Assembly (NCBI RefSeq): GCF_900105005.1
Contig: NZ_LT629748.1
Span: forward strand, 1,922,001 to 1,986,000
Length of the DNA stretch: 64,000 bases
Reading direction: 5' to 3'
Source of the DNA: Halopseudomonas litoralis
GTDB taxonomy: Bacteria > Pseudomonadota > Gammaproteobacteria > Pseudomonadales > Pseudomonadaceae
In this document: positions 45,571-53,280 of the stretch, in pieces
How positions within the stretch are numbered: position 1 is the stretch's first letter
Layout: the number at the start of each line of letters is the position of its first letter
Made by a program: the position numbers and the translations under genes
The notes under the pieces: model-generated
Told to the model about the DNA's origin: nothing
What the model saw: only the letters and a program-made list of their open reading frames with translations
Database searches by the model: none

Positions 45571-45986
45571 ATTTGCTCCGCCCTGACCTGCATGTCGGAT
45601 TCAAACTGAGCAAATAAATCATGATAGCGACCGAGAATCTTGTCTGTAATCTCGTTGGCCACCGATTCGTTGTAGGTATGGGCCGACTGATTACGACTCT
45701 TGATCATTTCCATCCACCCCTCACCATCAGCAATCAGCCCGCTTTTGAAGGCGGTACGAATGGCATCCCTGGAGCCAGTGATGGCTGGGTCCCCCTGATA
45801 AAGGAAATAATCTTTCATCACGTTCCAAGCCAATTCGAATACGAATTCAAACGCCTGAATCAGCCCTTGTTTTTCCAAGTCAGTCAGCTCACGTGACTGC
45901 GCCAGCTCCACTGCGCTGACCAGTCGAGAGCGTGCACGCTTGTAATTGGCCAGGCGCTGCACCCAGCGAATATCTGGATTGGTCAT
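45567..45986 (-). CDS. HEPN-domain nucleotidyltransferase substrate-binding protein (HepT-like)
   Basis: A 139-residue all-helical protein of the HI0074/HepT type. The HEPN signature R-x4-H is present in SRNQSAHTY, and FVFELAWNVMKDYF is a typical helix. HEPN proteins of this pair are ribonucleases or MNT partners. The gene precedes the MNT gene, and the pair sits inside the polysaccharide locus between galU and the asparagine-synthase-like gene. Confidence 0.88.
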   Translation of the reverse strand: MTNPDIRWVQRLANYKRARSRLVSAVELAQSRELTDLEKQGLIQAFEFVFELAWNVMKDYFLYQGDPAITGSRDAIRTAFKSGLIADGEGWMEMIKSRNQSAHTYNESVANEITDKILGRYHDLFAQFESDMQVRAEQI

Positions 45987-46050
45987 TAGTTATTCCTTAA
46001 TTAATGCAAAGCGACCCACAATATAGCAAGAACTTATCCTCTTTCCTCCA

Positions 46051-47835
46051 TCAGGGTGCAGTGTCACCGATCCTCTCATCCCGCCCCACAACACCAAACC
46101 CCATCTGCATCATATTCAGATACGGCGAGACATTGCTCTCCTCGCTCTTGCGCTCAAGGAGCCGCTCAAACCTATGAAACTGCGCATCCAGACCAAACAA
46201 CCCCTGGCGGATATATCGTTCCTCGGCGGCCTCCCATTCAGGCGTGCGCATCGTGGCCAGCCAATCGGCCCACGGACCCTGATTGCCTTTAACCGGGCCG
46301 ATACGCTCGGCAATATCTCGATATGACCATACCCCGAACTGCAATGGACTATTTACCCAGAAAGGAAAGTAAGGCAAACGACCATCAGCATGAAAAGTGA
46401 ACTTGCTCGGCTTCAGCCAGGGTTTGGCAGTGCGGTTGAATAAGCGCCGATTCAACTTCCAGCTGGTGGGCACGGCGGCAGCGGTTTTCACCACACAGTG
46501 GGACATGAAAGGCTCGTAACTGCGGAAAAGGCGGCGCGTACTGAAGAAGTTGGGAATAGCAAAACGCATGGTCGCAGGCCAGAGCACAAACCATTCATGC
46601 GCCGTGATCGGCCGAAACCGGGCAACCGCCTGGTAATGTTGGCGCCGACGCTCGGTGATCTCCACCAACACACTCTCAGGCACCGCATCGTGCACCACCG
46701 TCTGCGTGCGAGTCTCACCGTCCAACCCAAACTCCGGCAAGAACGGAAACCGCACCGTCCCCCTGAGCTTGCGCGCGAAGCAGCCCTTCAACAAGGAGTC
46801 AGCTAGATAACCACCAAACACCGCCGGGTATCGCTGCAGATCGCAGGTTCTATGGAAACCCAGGCTATGCGCATGCGTATATTGATGCCCAGCCCCGATC
46901 AGGGTTGCCGCCTCCGGCAGAATGCTCAGGTAATGCTCGACAGTACGATATTGCGGATGGAAGCTCGCGCCATACACATCCGCCACCTGCGCCGCCAGCT
47001 TGCCCTCGCGGTTCATCTGATCAAGAAAGATGTAGGCATCCCGTTTCAGACGACCCGGCAACAGCCCCGACAACGCCCGCGAATCTTCGCCACCACTGAT
47101 GAACTGCGCCACCTCATCCATACTCTCGGTGACCCTGCCGACATACTCCTCCATGCCCTGCCTGAGGTCCTGCGCAGCAGCATTCAAGGATGGGAACCCC
47201 TGGGTCTCTTCTGGCAGCCAGTAGTTGTACTCTCTCCTGCCACCCGCACCGTGCGTCGTCACTGTCCCCGGCGCCCCTTGCAACACGCCCTCATACAGGG
47301 TGTGCGGATAGGTCACCACATTGTGCAGAATGAAATCGGTTATCGACACAGTGTCGTAACGCCCGGCAAGCCCAGCGACGGCGGCCACCGCGTCCACATG
47401 GGTACCAAACACCAGGCTGTCATCACCTGCCGCCTCATACACCGGGATGAACCCCATCAGGTCGGTCACATACTGGATTTCAGCCGTCTGTTTATCGATC
47501 AGGATGACGGCAAAGGGGCCGCTGAGGTCGTTCTCCCAGTCCATGTCCCCCGACAGCCAACGCTGATAGATAGCCCGCGTCGCCTCGCACGACGGCCCCG
47601 CCGAGAGAAAATGATTGTCCCGAAAATACAGCACCGGCCCGCCGACAACGGCCATGACATGCCGGTCTGTCTCCAAGGAATCAAAGCCTCGATAATGCCC
47701 CTTGCTGACAGCAAGCGTGCCCCACGCGCCCTGATAGGTGATTACCTCTGGCGCGTCAGCCAGGTAAATAGCCTGAATGGCGCGCGCCAGCTCAACGGAC
47801 TGATCCAGATGGCGGGTAAACAGAAAATCGCTCAT
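46051..47835 (-). CDS. Asparagine-synthase-like amidotransferase homologue
   Basis: A 594-residue protein. Its C-terminal part has the PP-loop ATP site SGGEDSRALSG of asparagine/beta-lactam synthetases. The N-terminal part resembles a class II glutaminase domain (FAVILIDKQTAEIQYVTDLMG), but it begins MSDFLF and lacks the catalytic Cys2, so glutamine hydrolysis is unlikely. Homologues occur in O-antigen clusters, where they may form sugar amides (as proposed for WbpS). Its ATG overlaps the flippase stop as ATGA? Reversed on this strand: this gene follows the flippase and starts in its stop (47,832-47,835). Confidence 0.82.
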   Translation of the reverse strand: MSDFLFTRHLDQSVELARAIQAIYLADAPEVITYQGAWGTLAVSKGHYRGFDSLETDRHVMAVVGGPVLYFRDNHFLSAGPSCEATRAIYQRWLSGDMDWENDLSGPFAVILIDKQTAEIQYVTDLMGFIPVYEAAGDDSLVFGTHVDAVAAVAGLAGRYDTVSITDFILHNVVTYPHTLYEGVLQGAPGTVTTHGAGGRREYNYWLPEETQGFPSLNAAAQDLRQGMEEYVGRVTESMDEVAQFISGGEDSRALSGLLPGRLKRDAYIFLDQMNREGKLAAQVADVYGASFHPQYRTVEHYLSILPEAATLIGAGHQYTHAHSLGFHRTCDLQRYPAVFGGYLADSLLKGCFARKLRGTVRFPFLPEFGLDGETRTQTVVHDAVPESVLVEITERRRQHYQAVARFRPITAHEWFVLWPATMRFAIPNFFSTRRLFRSYEPFMSHCVVKTAAAVPTSWKLNRRLFNRTAKPWLKPSKFTFHADGRLPYFPFWVNSPLQFGVWSYRDIAERIGPVKGNQGPWADWLATMRTPEWEAAEERYIRQGLFGLDAQFHRFERLLERKSEESNVSPYLNMMQMGFGVVGRDERIGDTAP

Positions 47836-49130
47836 TGATCCGTCAGCCGTTCCGCGTCCATTTTCCTCGCCATGATGAGCGTTTTGCCTATCAGATAGAG
47901 ATTAAGACCTGCACCAACCGCAGAAAATAGCGCAACAGCGATCTGATCATCATTGAACAGCTTGAACCCCACGTATAACGCAGCAGCCCGCAGCCCCAAG
48001 CTCACGATCTCGTAAACCAGAAAGAACCCCTGTTTACCCAAGGTAGCGATAGCCGCCACACTGGGGCGATTCACGAAAGCAAAAAACAGCCATAACGCCA
48101 GCCACTGCGCATAGGTGCCAGCGGTGAGCCACTCAGCGCCAAACACCAACCCGAACAACCAAGGCCCAAACAGAACCACCAAGCCGAAGGGCAACACACC
48201 CGCCGCAGCCAATGCCAGGCTGGCCTTCAACAGCAGCGTGAACAGATTCTCCCGGTGTCGGGCAGCCTCGGTAATGCGCGGATAAAACACATCAAACACC
48301 GCCTGGCCTATCAGGCTGCTCGGCATTGCCATGACCAGCCGCCCCAGAGAATACAGCCCTGCCGCTGCCGGCCCGAAAAGGCTGGCCAGCATCAGCACCG
48401 GCAAGGCCTGCGACGCAGCATTGATAACGATCTGCGGCGCTCTGTATAAAGGAAAATCCCGATAGCGTCTGGCGAGCGTCTTGAGATCCGCAGCCTCGTC
48501 CCGGCCAGCAGTCAGCGGCAAGCTACCCCTGCTGATGCCAGTCCAGATCAGAAGCGCATGCAAACCACTGCCCAGCGTCGCCAGCATCACCAGCGACCCG
48601 CCGGCCGGATAAAACCAGCCCGCGGTCACCTTGGCGCCGTTCAGAATCAACGCCTGCAACACAGCGGCCCGGGCAGTTACCTGGAATTGCTTGGTTCTGA
48701 TGACCCATTGCTGGCAGACCTGCATCAAGACGATCAACACCAGGGCAATGGGGAGCAACCATAAATACGCCTGAATAGCCTCCAGCCCCAAGGCCTGGGT
48801 CACCTCAGCACCAAACAGCACCAACAGCGCCGCAATCAGCAATGCCATGACCACAGAAAGAAGCATGCTGAGCCTGGCAAGCCCCACGGCATCGGCGTGC
48901 TTGTCCGGCAACACCATGGCGATCGGATAACTCAACGCCGCCAGTGGCGTCAGCACCGCCAAGGTAGCGGTAAAGGTGCCGAACAGGCCGAAAGCTTCAG
49001 GCCCATACAGCCGAGTGATGACCGGCGTAAAAGCCAGACTGATCGCCTGAGCCCCCGCAGCGCCGCTGGCAACGATGGCGACGTTTCGCAGAAAGCGGCT
49101 TCGGGACAATGTTCTGATTCGCTGAAGCAA
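47832..49130 (-). CDS. Wzx-type polysaccharide flippase
   Basis: A 432-residue inner-membrane protein with about 12-14 hydrophobic helices. The N-terminal RLYGPEAFGLFGTFTATLAV segment and PLYRAPQIVINAASQALPV are typical of the MOP/Wzx oligosaccharide flippase family. It should move an undecaprenyl-linked repeat unit to the periplasm. It is coupled by ATGA to the downstream asparagine-synthase-like gene. Confidence 0.9.
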   Translation of the reverse strand: MLQRIRTLSRSRFLRNVAIVASGAAGAQAISLAFTPVITRLYGPEAFGLFGTFTATLAVLTPLAALSYPIAMVLPDKHADAVGLARLSMLLSVVMALLIAALLVLFGAEVTQALGLEAIQAYLWLLPIALVLIVLMQVCQQWVIRTKQFQVTARAAVLQALILNGAKVTAGWFYPAGGSLVMLATLGSGLHALLIWTGISRGSLPLTAGRDEAADLKTLARRYRDFPLYRAPQIVINAASQALPVLMLASLFGPAAAGLYSLGRLVMAMPSSLIGQAVFDVFYPRITEAARHRENLFTLLLKASLALAAAGVLPFGLVVLFGPWLFGLVFGAEWLTAGTYAQWLALWLFFAFVNRPSVAAIATLGKQGFFLVYEIVSLGLRAAALYVGFKLFNDDQIAVALFSAVGAGLNLYLIGKTLIMARKMDAERLTDQ

Positions 49131-49287
49131 GGACGCACCCGAAGATAAAATGTGGAACCGAACCGAGATGAGAACGGCTTCGGGTCATTCTACTTATTTC
49201 AGGAAGTCTTGCTCAGGCACACCCCAAACGTTCGCGAACCGTTATGAGAAACACAGCAACCGGGACGGGTGACAGCCCCAGACAACT

Positions 49288-49566
49288 TTAACGCTTCAAA
49301 TCTCGGTAGAAGTTCTCATGAGGGCCAACAGCTTCCAGATAGACCAAGCGAACACCGTCATCACGACTGTAGCCCAGCAAGTAAAGCTGGCCGAGACAGC
49401 GGAATTTATAGACCCACAGCTCGCTGAGATCGCCCTTCTTCTGTTCGCCAACATCTGGATCCCGTGCTACGACTTCAACTGCGGTATCTATTTCGGTGGC
49501 GATGTTGTTATGCAGCTTCTTATAAGCGCGGGCAAAGCGTCGAGTCTGGCGAACCTCCCAGCTCAT
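49288..49566 (-). CDS. RelE/ParE-family toxin
   Basis: A 92-residue protein with the RelE/ParE fold pattern: FARAYKKLH near the N-terminus, ELWVYKFRCLGQLYLLGYS in the core and the VGPHENFYRDLKR ending typical of the type II toxin group. Members cut mRNA on the ribosome or act on gyrase. It overlaps the antitoxin gene by ATGA. Confidence 0.88.
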   Translation of the reverse strand: MSWEVRQTRRFARAYKKLHNNIATEIDTAVEVVARDPDVGEQKKGDLSELWVYKFRCLGQLYLLGYSRDDGVRLVYLEAVGPHENFYRDLKR

Positions 49567-49796
49567 GTATTGACTGCGGAGCGAGGAACGAAGGCTGTGC
49601 TGTCTTCATGTGGCTCGGCCATACTCATCAGGCTTTCGGCGATAAAGGACGCCGGCAAGTCCGGGTTATCGAGCGCGGCACGACCCACTTTGGCCCAAAA
49701 CTCCACTTGGCCTTGCACAGTGCGAAACTCCGCCTTGGCTGCAATGCGTGCATCACTGACCAAGCCTTCATCAATACGTACGGATATGGTGCTCAT
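49563..49796 (-). CDS. ParD-like antitoxin
   Basis: A 77-residue antitoxin beginning MSTISVRIDEGLVSDARIAAKA, a ribbon-helix-helix start. The continuing FRTVQGQVEFWAKVGRAALDNPDLP matches the ParD_like antitoxin family. GGAGG lies six bases before the ATG at 49796. It is the first gene of the pair, in the usual antitoxin-first order. Confidence 0.88.
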   Translation of the reverse strand: MSTISVRIDEGLVSDARIAAKAEFRTVQGQVEFWAKVGRAALDNPDLPASFIAESLMSMAEPHEDSTAFVPRSAVNT

Positions 49797-49856
49797 CACA
49801 ACCTCCCACAAACTGAATTACCACAATTGTAGTCACGCGCCTATCTGTGGTCAAAT

Positions 49857-50459
49857 TCAGCTCGACATCCTCCCCGCCCCCAGCAACCGAAACACCTTAT
49901 CCGTCTGCATCCGCTTGATCTGCATATCGACCAGCACCGTACACAGCACCCGCCCCGGCCCATACCAGGGCTCATCGGCAAAACGATCACGCAATGCCAA
50001 CTGCCAGGAGAACGGACTGTCCAGCTCCAATCCCTTGAGAATATGCGTACCGGTATGAAAACGCCGATCACTCTTGAACCCCTTCACCACCCGCCCAACA
50101 AAAGAGCGTCCCTTATGCGCCAACGGCGAGCCGAAGTTAGCCGGCGCCAACATCAGCAAGCGTTTCAGGGGATTGGTAGAGGGTGTGAAGAAAGTGGTCA
50201 TCCAATAACGCACAACCAGCGCGCCAGTGCTGTGCACGATCACATCAACACTACGCGGGTCGGTAGGCAACTGCTCACTTTTCCAGGCCCGATTCAGCGC
50301 ATGGATAAGATCATCAAAGGTGATGTCGTCATCCAGGGAAACGTAATCCCCCAAGCGAACATGCCTGACGTCCGGGATGATCCCCTCAGCCGCCAGATAC
50401 TTACCCAACCGGGTGAAAGATCGGTGCGTATCACTCCATCCATGAACAATGACCAACAT
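49857..50459 (-). CDS. Internally deleted copy of an alpha/beta hydrolase
   Basis: A 200-residue reading frame almost identical to the 445-residue hydrolase at 53,281-54,618. It lacks exactly 744 bp (248 codons), with the frame kept. The join lies at the imperfect direct repeat CGAYCARCACCGT, present at both deletion ends of the long copy. The nucleophile Ser77 (VHSTGA) is kept, but the segment containing the likely catalytic His (GDNHSTLA) is lost. The C-terminus ends LLGAGRMSS, three residues longer than the long copy's LLGVGL ending. It may be inactive or have a different role. Start and leader are the same as in the long copy. Confidence 0.8.
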   Translation of the reverse strand: MLVIVHGWSDTHRSFTRLGKYLAAEGIIPDVRHVRLGDYVSLDDDITFDDLIHALNRAWKSEQLPTDPRSVDVIVHSTGALVVRYWMTTFFTPSTNPLKRLLMLAPANFGSPLAHKGRSFVGRVVKGFKSDRRFHTGTHILKGLELDSPFSWQLALRDRFADEPWYGPGRVLCTVLVDMQIKRMQTDKVFRLLGAGRMSS

Positions 50460-50465
50460 AAGCAA

Positions 50466-50509
50466 CTCCCTGCTCTGAGCGATACACCCAGTATTCCCAG
50501 AACAGGGAG
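50466..50509 (-). promoter_or_regulatory. Leader hairpin covering the ribosome site (short hydrolase copy)
   Basis: In the transcript CTCCCTGTTCTG pairs with CAGAGCAGGGAG, a 12-bp stem with one mismatch, and the 3' arm contains the GGGAG ribosome site of the hydrolase. A second short stem lies in the loop (AATAC/GTATC). Such a hairpin would hide the ribosome site. It is conserved in the long copy. Confidence 0.5.
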
Positions 50510-50588
50510 CAAGGCAAGGATAGGGCCGGGCCGATGCGCTAAAGTGTGATCGCGTACTCGCCAGCGACCAGGCTGCACGACACCTGAA

Positions 50589-50635
50589 GGGACGCAGAGC
50601 GTCCCGGCAGGCACTCCCACGCGGGAGCGTGGGAG
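50589..50635. repeat. REP-like palindromic repeat, copy B
   Basis: Reverse orientation relative to copy A: GGGACGC-AGA-GCGTCCC at 50589-50605, then CTCCCACGC-GGGA-GCGTGGGAG at 50614-50635. It touches the truncated end of the IS110-type gene. Confidence 0.85.
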
Positions 50636-50881
50636 CCGATAACCATCCAGTAAATAGAGCGGGTGTGCTGCTGCATGAGCCAGTGTGGCCAGTTGCCGAT
50701 GATAAATGCCGGTGGCTTCCAGCGCGATTCTTGAGCCCTGCGGCAACGACTTCAACCAGCGTTTAATAGCGCTGGGGGAGTTGCTGATCGCGTCGATCTG
50801 AGGGGAGTCACTGCGAGCGATCACCAGCTCAGCCTTGCTGACATCGATACCCACCAGGATAGGGTCAACAGGTTTTGTCAT
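50636..50881 (-). pseudogene. IS110-family transposase N-terminal remnant
   Basis: From the ATG at 50881 the product begins MTKPVDPILVGIDVSKAELV and continues to LLDGYRL, the first about 80 residues of an IS110-family DEDD recombinase; GIDVSK holds the first acidic residue. The frame then runs into REP-like repeat B and loses homology, so most of the catalytic domain and the C-terminal Ser domain are gone. A GGAGG precedes the start. IS110 elements often insert into REP sequences, which fits the flanking repeats. Confidence 0.82.
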
Positions 50882-51165
50882 GGCGCGTCCTCCAAGCTAA
50901 AGTAGTCTTTGACTTGTCAGGGCTCACCAGACGCTGGCTTGCAACGTATCGTCGGTCCGAGCGGCTTGGCTCTGCCGATGGATTCTCTATTGGCGTTTAT
51001 GGTGAGGGTGGGGCGAAATCTCCCACAGTCCGTACCGAAAGGTCGGAAAACGATTGAGCCCCTCCACCCTGACAGGTCCCATTTTGGACCTGCAGGAAAA
51101 CCATACAAACGATCGGGTGGGGGCTTGGTTTTCTGGGTCTGGTTAGGAGCCCCCGCTCCATGTCC
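50882..51165 (-). ncRNA. IS110 left-end leader, possible bridge-RNA relic
   Basis: About 280 bp upstream of the recombinase remnant with no credible gene. It is highly structured: CAGGTCC/GGACCTG (51073-51092) and GGGGGCT/AGCCCCC (51119-51154) are perfect 7-bp stems. Established work shows IS110-family elements encode a bridge RNA in the non-coding end upstream of the recombinase. I infer this stretch is that region, but I cannot identify the target and donor loops. Confidence 0.4.
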
Positions 51166-51169
51166 GATG

Positions 51170-51216
51170 GCTCTCACGCTCTGCGTGGTAGCCGCGCCCT
51201 GGACGCTCCTGCGTCC
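51170..51216. repeat. REP-like palindromic repeat, copy C (degenerate)
   Basis: TCTCACGCTCTGCGTGGTA then GGACGCTCCTGCGTCC: the same two-hairpin plan as copy A with several changes, and inverted relative to copy B across the IS110 remnant. Between this repeat and 51,362 I see no gene; the sequence is GC-rich with no clear signal. Confidence 0.65.
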
Positions 51217-51362
51217 GACCTAGCAGCTTGCAGACGTTGAGACCGGAACACGAGCATTCCACCAGGCAATTACCCACGCTGGAAAGTGGAAACGATCTGG
51301 GGCTGCGGACCCGCTCTGTGCCTGCTGGTTTTAGCTGGCCTTCCGGCCCACGTGGGCGCACC

Positions 51363-51794
51363 TTAGCTGGCCGTCCCACCGTCTGCCTCGCTTTTCTTTG
51401 CAGCCTTGAACGACTTGCCAGACGCAGGCCTGTGCCTAGCCATCCCTTTAGGCTTAGCCCCTCTTGAGATGGCACATTCAGAGACGCTGCTGTCTTTAAC
51501 AGCACTGGTAAGTATTCTGTTCGAACGCATCGCCCCCATGATCCCCATTCGCAAGCCAAACTTGCGCAATATCGAATCGACAGTACTTAGAGTCGGGTTC
51601 CCTTTGTCTGTCTCCAACTGATACAGCGCTCTGATGGACATACCGCACATCTGGGCAAAGGTTTCCTGATCGAAACCAGTGACCTCCAAACGAAGCCTAC
51701 GAATGGCCATGCCAAGGGTTAATTCACCGTCAGTGTGCATCCGAATGATTTCTTCAATCAGTTGCTTACGTTCCTCTCCTGTCATGGCTTTCAT
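51363..51794 (-). CDS. HTH (XRE-type) HipB-like partner with long tail
   Basis: A 143-residue DNA-binding protein. Residues 30-85 contain an XRE helix-turn-helix (FDQETFAQMCGMSIRALYQLE, then GNPTLSTVDSILRKFGL). The last about 50 residues are Lys/Ser/Arg-rich and probably disordered, longer than in classical HipB. The start at 51794 overlaps the HipA-like stop as ATGA, so the HTH gene comes second. Confidence 0.8.
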   Translation of the reverse strand: MKAMTGEERKQLIEEIIRMHTDGELTLGMAIRRLRLEVTGFDQETFAQMCGMSIRALYQLETDKGNPTLSTVDSILRKFGLRMGIMGAMRSNRILTSAVKDSSVSECAISRGAKPKGMARHRPASGKSFKAAKKSEADGGTAS

Positions 51795-53107
51795 AGCAAT
51801 CCCCATAGTTCAAAGCTCGATTCCAGATTATTTACTGGAATCGCCTTTGACTGGCGAACATCCAGAGGCATATCTACGAGTAAATCCGGCAGTGCTCTGA
51901 ACTCCTCAGCGGCGTCACGGATACGTTCATACAGATCATCTGGGGCATACCACTCCGGGAAGCAGGCACAGATCTCACGCCACATTGGACTCCCTTTTCT
52001 TTCGGCTTCCCATTTCGTTGCCCTGGTTACCCCTTCTGCATCCAGAACCATCGGGGCCAAATCATAAATCGGGGCCAGATCAAACCGCCCCCTGTACCGA
52101 AATATGGATGTATTGCGACCGTGATTGTCACTGTTGCCAAGGATTCGGTTAAGCAGGTCTCGGCGTATGTATTCAAAGATAAGCTCTTGAACCTCACCGG
52201 CTTGTCCGCTTGAGCACCACAACTCGATCAGCTTCGACAGCACAACCTCATGCTTGAGTCTCGACCCAGGCTCCGTGTTACCAAGTAAGGAGTAGACCGA
52301 TTCAACCGCGACACGCTCGACGCTTTCGCCATCCACTATGCGGTCAAAGCGTGGCATCCAAAGACTGGGCTTTTCAGCTTCTTCCAGACTCAAACCATTA
52401 GCCGAAACGGTATTCAGACCCAGGCTCGAGACGGCTTTGTAGTAATGATACTCCGCACGAAGAATATTCTTGTCGTTCTCCGTCACCTTATTCCGAGCAA
52501 ATTTAACCAGCGAGTGTGATTGCACCAGAGAATCATCAAGCATGGCATCTGCGTAAAACATCCCGTCCCGCCCCTCGGCCAGCAAAAGCTTAGGTGCCTC
52601 ACCCTGAGCCCCCGTCGCGCCGCCCAGCGCAGCCCCAGCCTCATAGGCATACTCAAGAAAGTCATTGGTGCGCTCTACAACTTCCTGACGAGCAAAGGCT
52701 TCAGCCCCTGTGTTCTCCAGAGCTTCCACGGATTCCTTGACACGCAGATTCCCGATAGGCGATGGCGTACATCTGCCCAGCAGAAACAGATCAAGATCCG
52801 TTTCTGGCGGTTTTTCATCAATGAATCGCTTGAGCAGCGACTTTTTTGCATGACCTGCAGGAATGATATCCAGAACGAAAGCAGGGAAGCCTTTGGTATC
52901 CTCAGGACTCCAGTTGACAGGCAGGTTAACGCTGACGGCATGATCAAAAACGCTATCTATCACCTCATAAAAGTCATAAAGATACGTCGTCTTGTACGAG
53001 GTCGTAATGCGAGTGCTCGCAACTGCTTGCGTATCCGATATGCTCAGATCCAGAGCGTCGTGCCATTCGCCGTTTATAAAGGTTTGTATGGTTAGCGCTT
53101 CGTACAT
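51791..53107 (-). CDS. HipA-like serine/threonine kinase toxin
   Basis: A 438-residue HipA-family protein. It has an N-terminal HipA domain (NGEWHDALDLS, GLDIIPAG-like VLDIIPAGHAKK) and a C-terminal kinase with ILGNSDNHGRNTSIF (catalytic Asp and Asn) and FDLAPIYDLAPM (Mg-binding Asp). HipA kinases phosphorylate tRNA synthetases or related targets and cause persistence. The start could be 53107 (MYEALTI) or 53128 (MPSELAA); neither has a strong ribosome site. The gene lies upstream of its HTH partner, the reverse of canonical hipBA. Confidence 0.85.
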   Translation of the reverse strand: MYEALTIQTFINGEWHDALDLSISDTQAVASTRITTSYKTTYLYDFYEVIDSVFDHAVSVNLPVNWSPEDTKGFPAFVLDIIPAGHAKKSLLKRFIDEKPPETDLDLFLLGRCTPSPIGNLRVKESVEALENTGAEAFARQEVVERTNDFLEYAYEAGAALGGATGAQGEAPKLLLAEGRDGMFYADAMLDDSLVQSHSLVKFARNKVTENDKNILRAEYHYYKAVSSLGLNTVSANGLSLEEAEKPSLWMPRFDRIVDGESVERVAVESVYSLLGNTEPGSRLKHEVVLSKLIELWCSSGQAGEVQELIFEYIRRDLLNRILGNSDNHGRNTSIFRYRGRFDLAPIYDLAPMVLDAEGVTRATKWEAERKGSPMWREICACFPEWYAPDDLYERIRDAAEEFRALPDLLVDMPLDVRQSKAIPVNNLESSFELWGLL

Positions 53108-53204
53108 TGCAGCAAGCTCACTCGGCATTAAGATGCTGAAAACTCTAGACCATGCACACCTAATCGGCAATATAAATCTTAAAACAAGCTTCATATCGCA
53201 CAAA

Positions 53205-53224
53205 TTCGGCATTTAAATACCGAA
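53205..53224 (-). promoter_or_regulatory. Palindromic operator candidate upstream of the HipA-like gene
   Basis: The 20-mer TTCGGCATTTAAATACCGAA is a near-perfect palindrome (one mismatched pair), about 98 bp upstream of the chosen start. It is a reasonable site for the HTH partner, by position and symmetry only. Confidence 0.45.
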
Positions 53225-53280
53225 ACCGCAACCTCCTCAGTTCAGAGCATGAGCCTGCACTCGATACTTGATGGCAAACC

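Noticed and set aside
50589..51216. CRISPR array
   Set aside because: The short palindromes are unevenly spaced, occur in both orientations and have no regular spacers or cas genes nearby.
51143..51559. 138-codon minus-strand frame
   Set aside because: It overlaps the HTH gene in another frame and REP-like copy C; composition is not protein-like.
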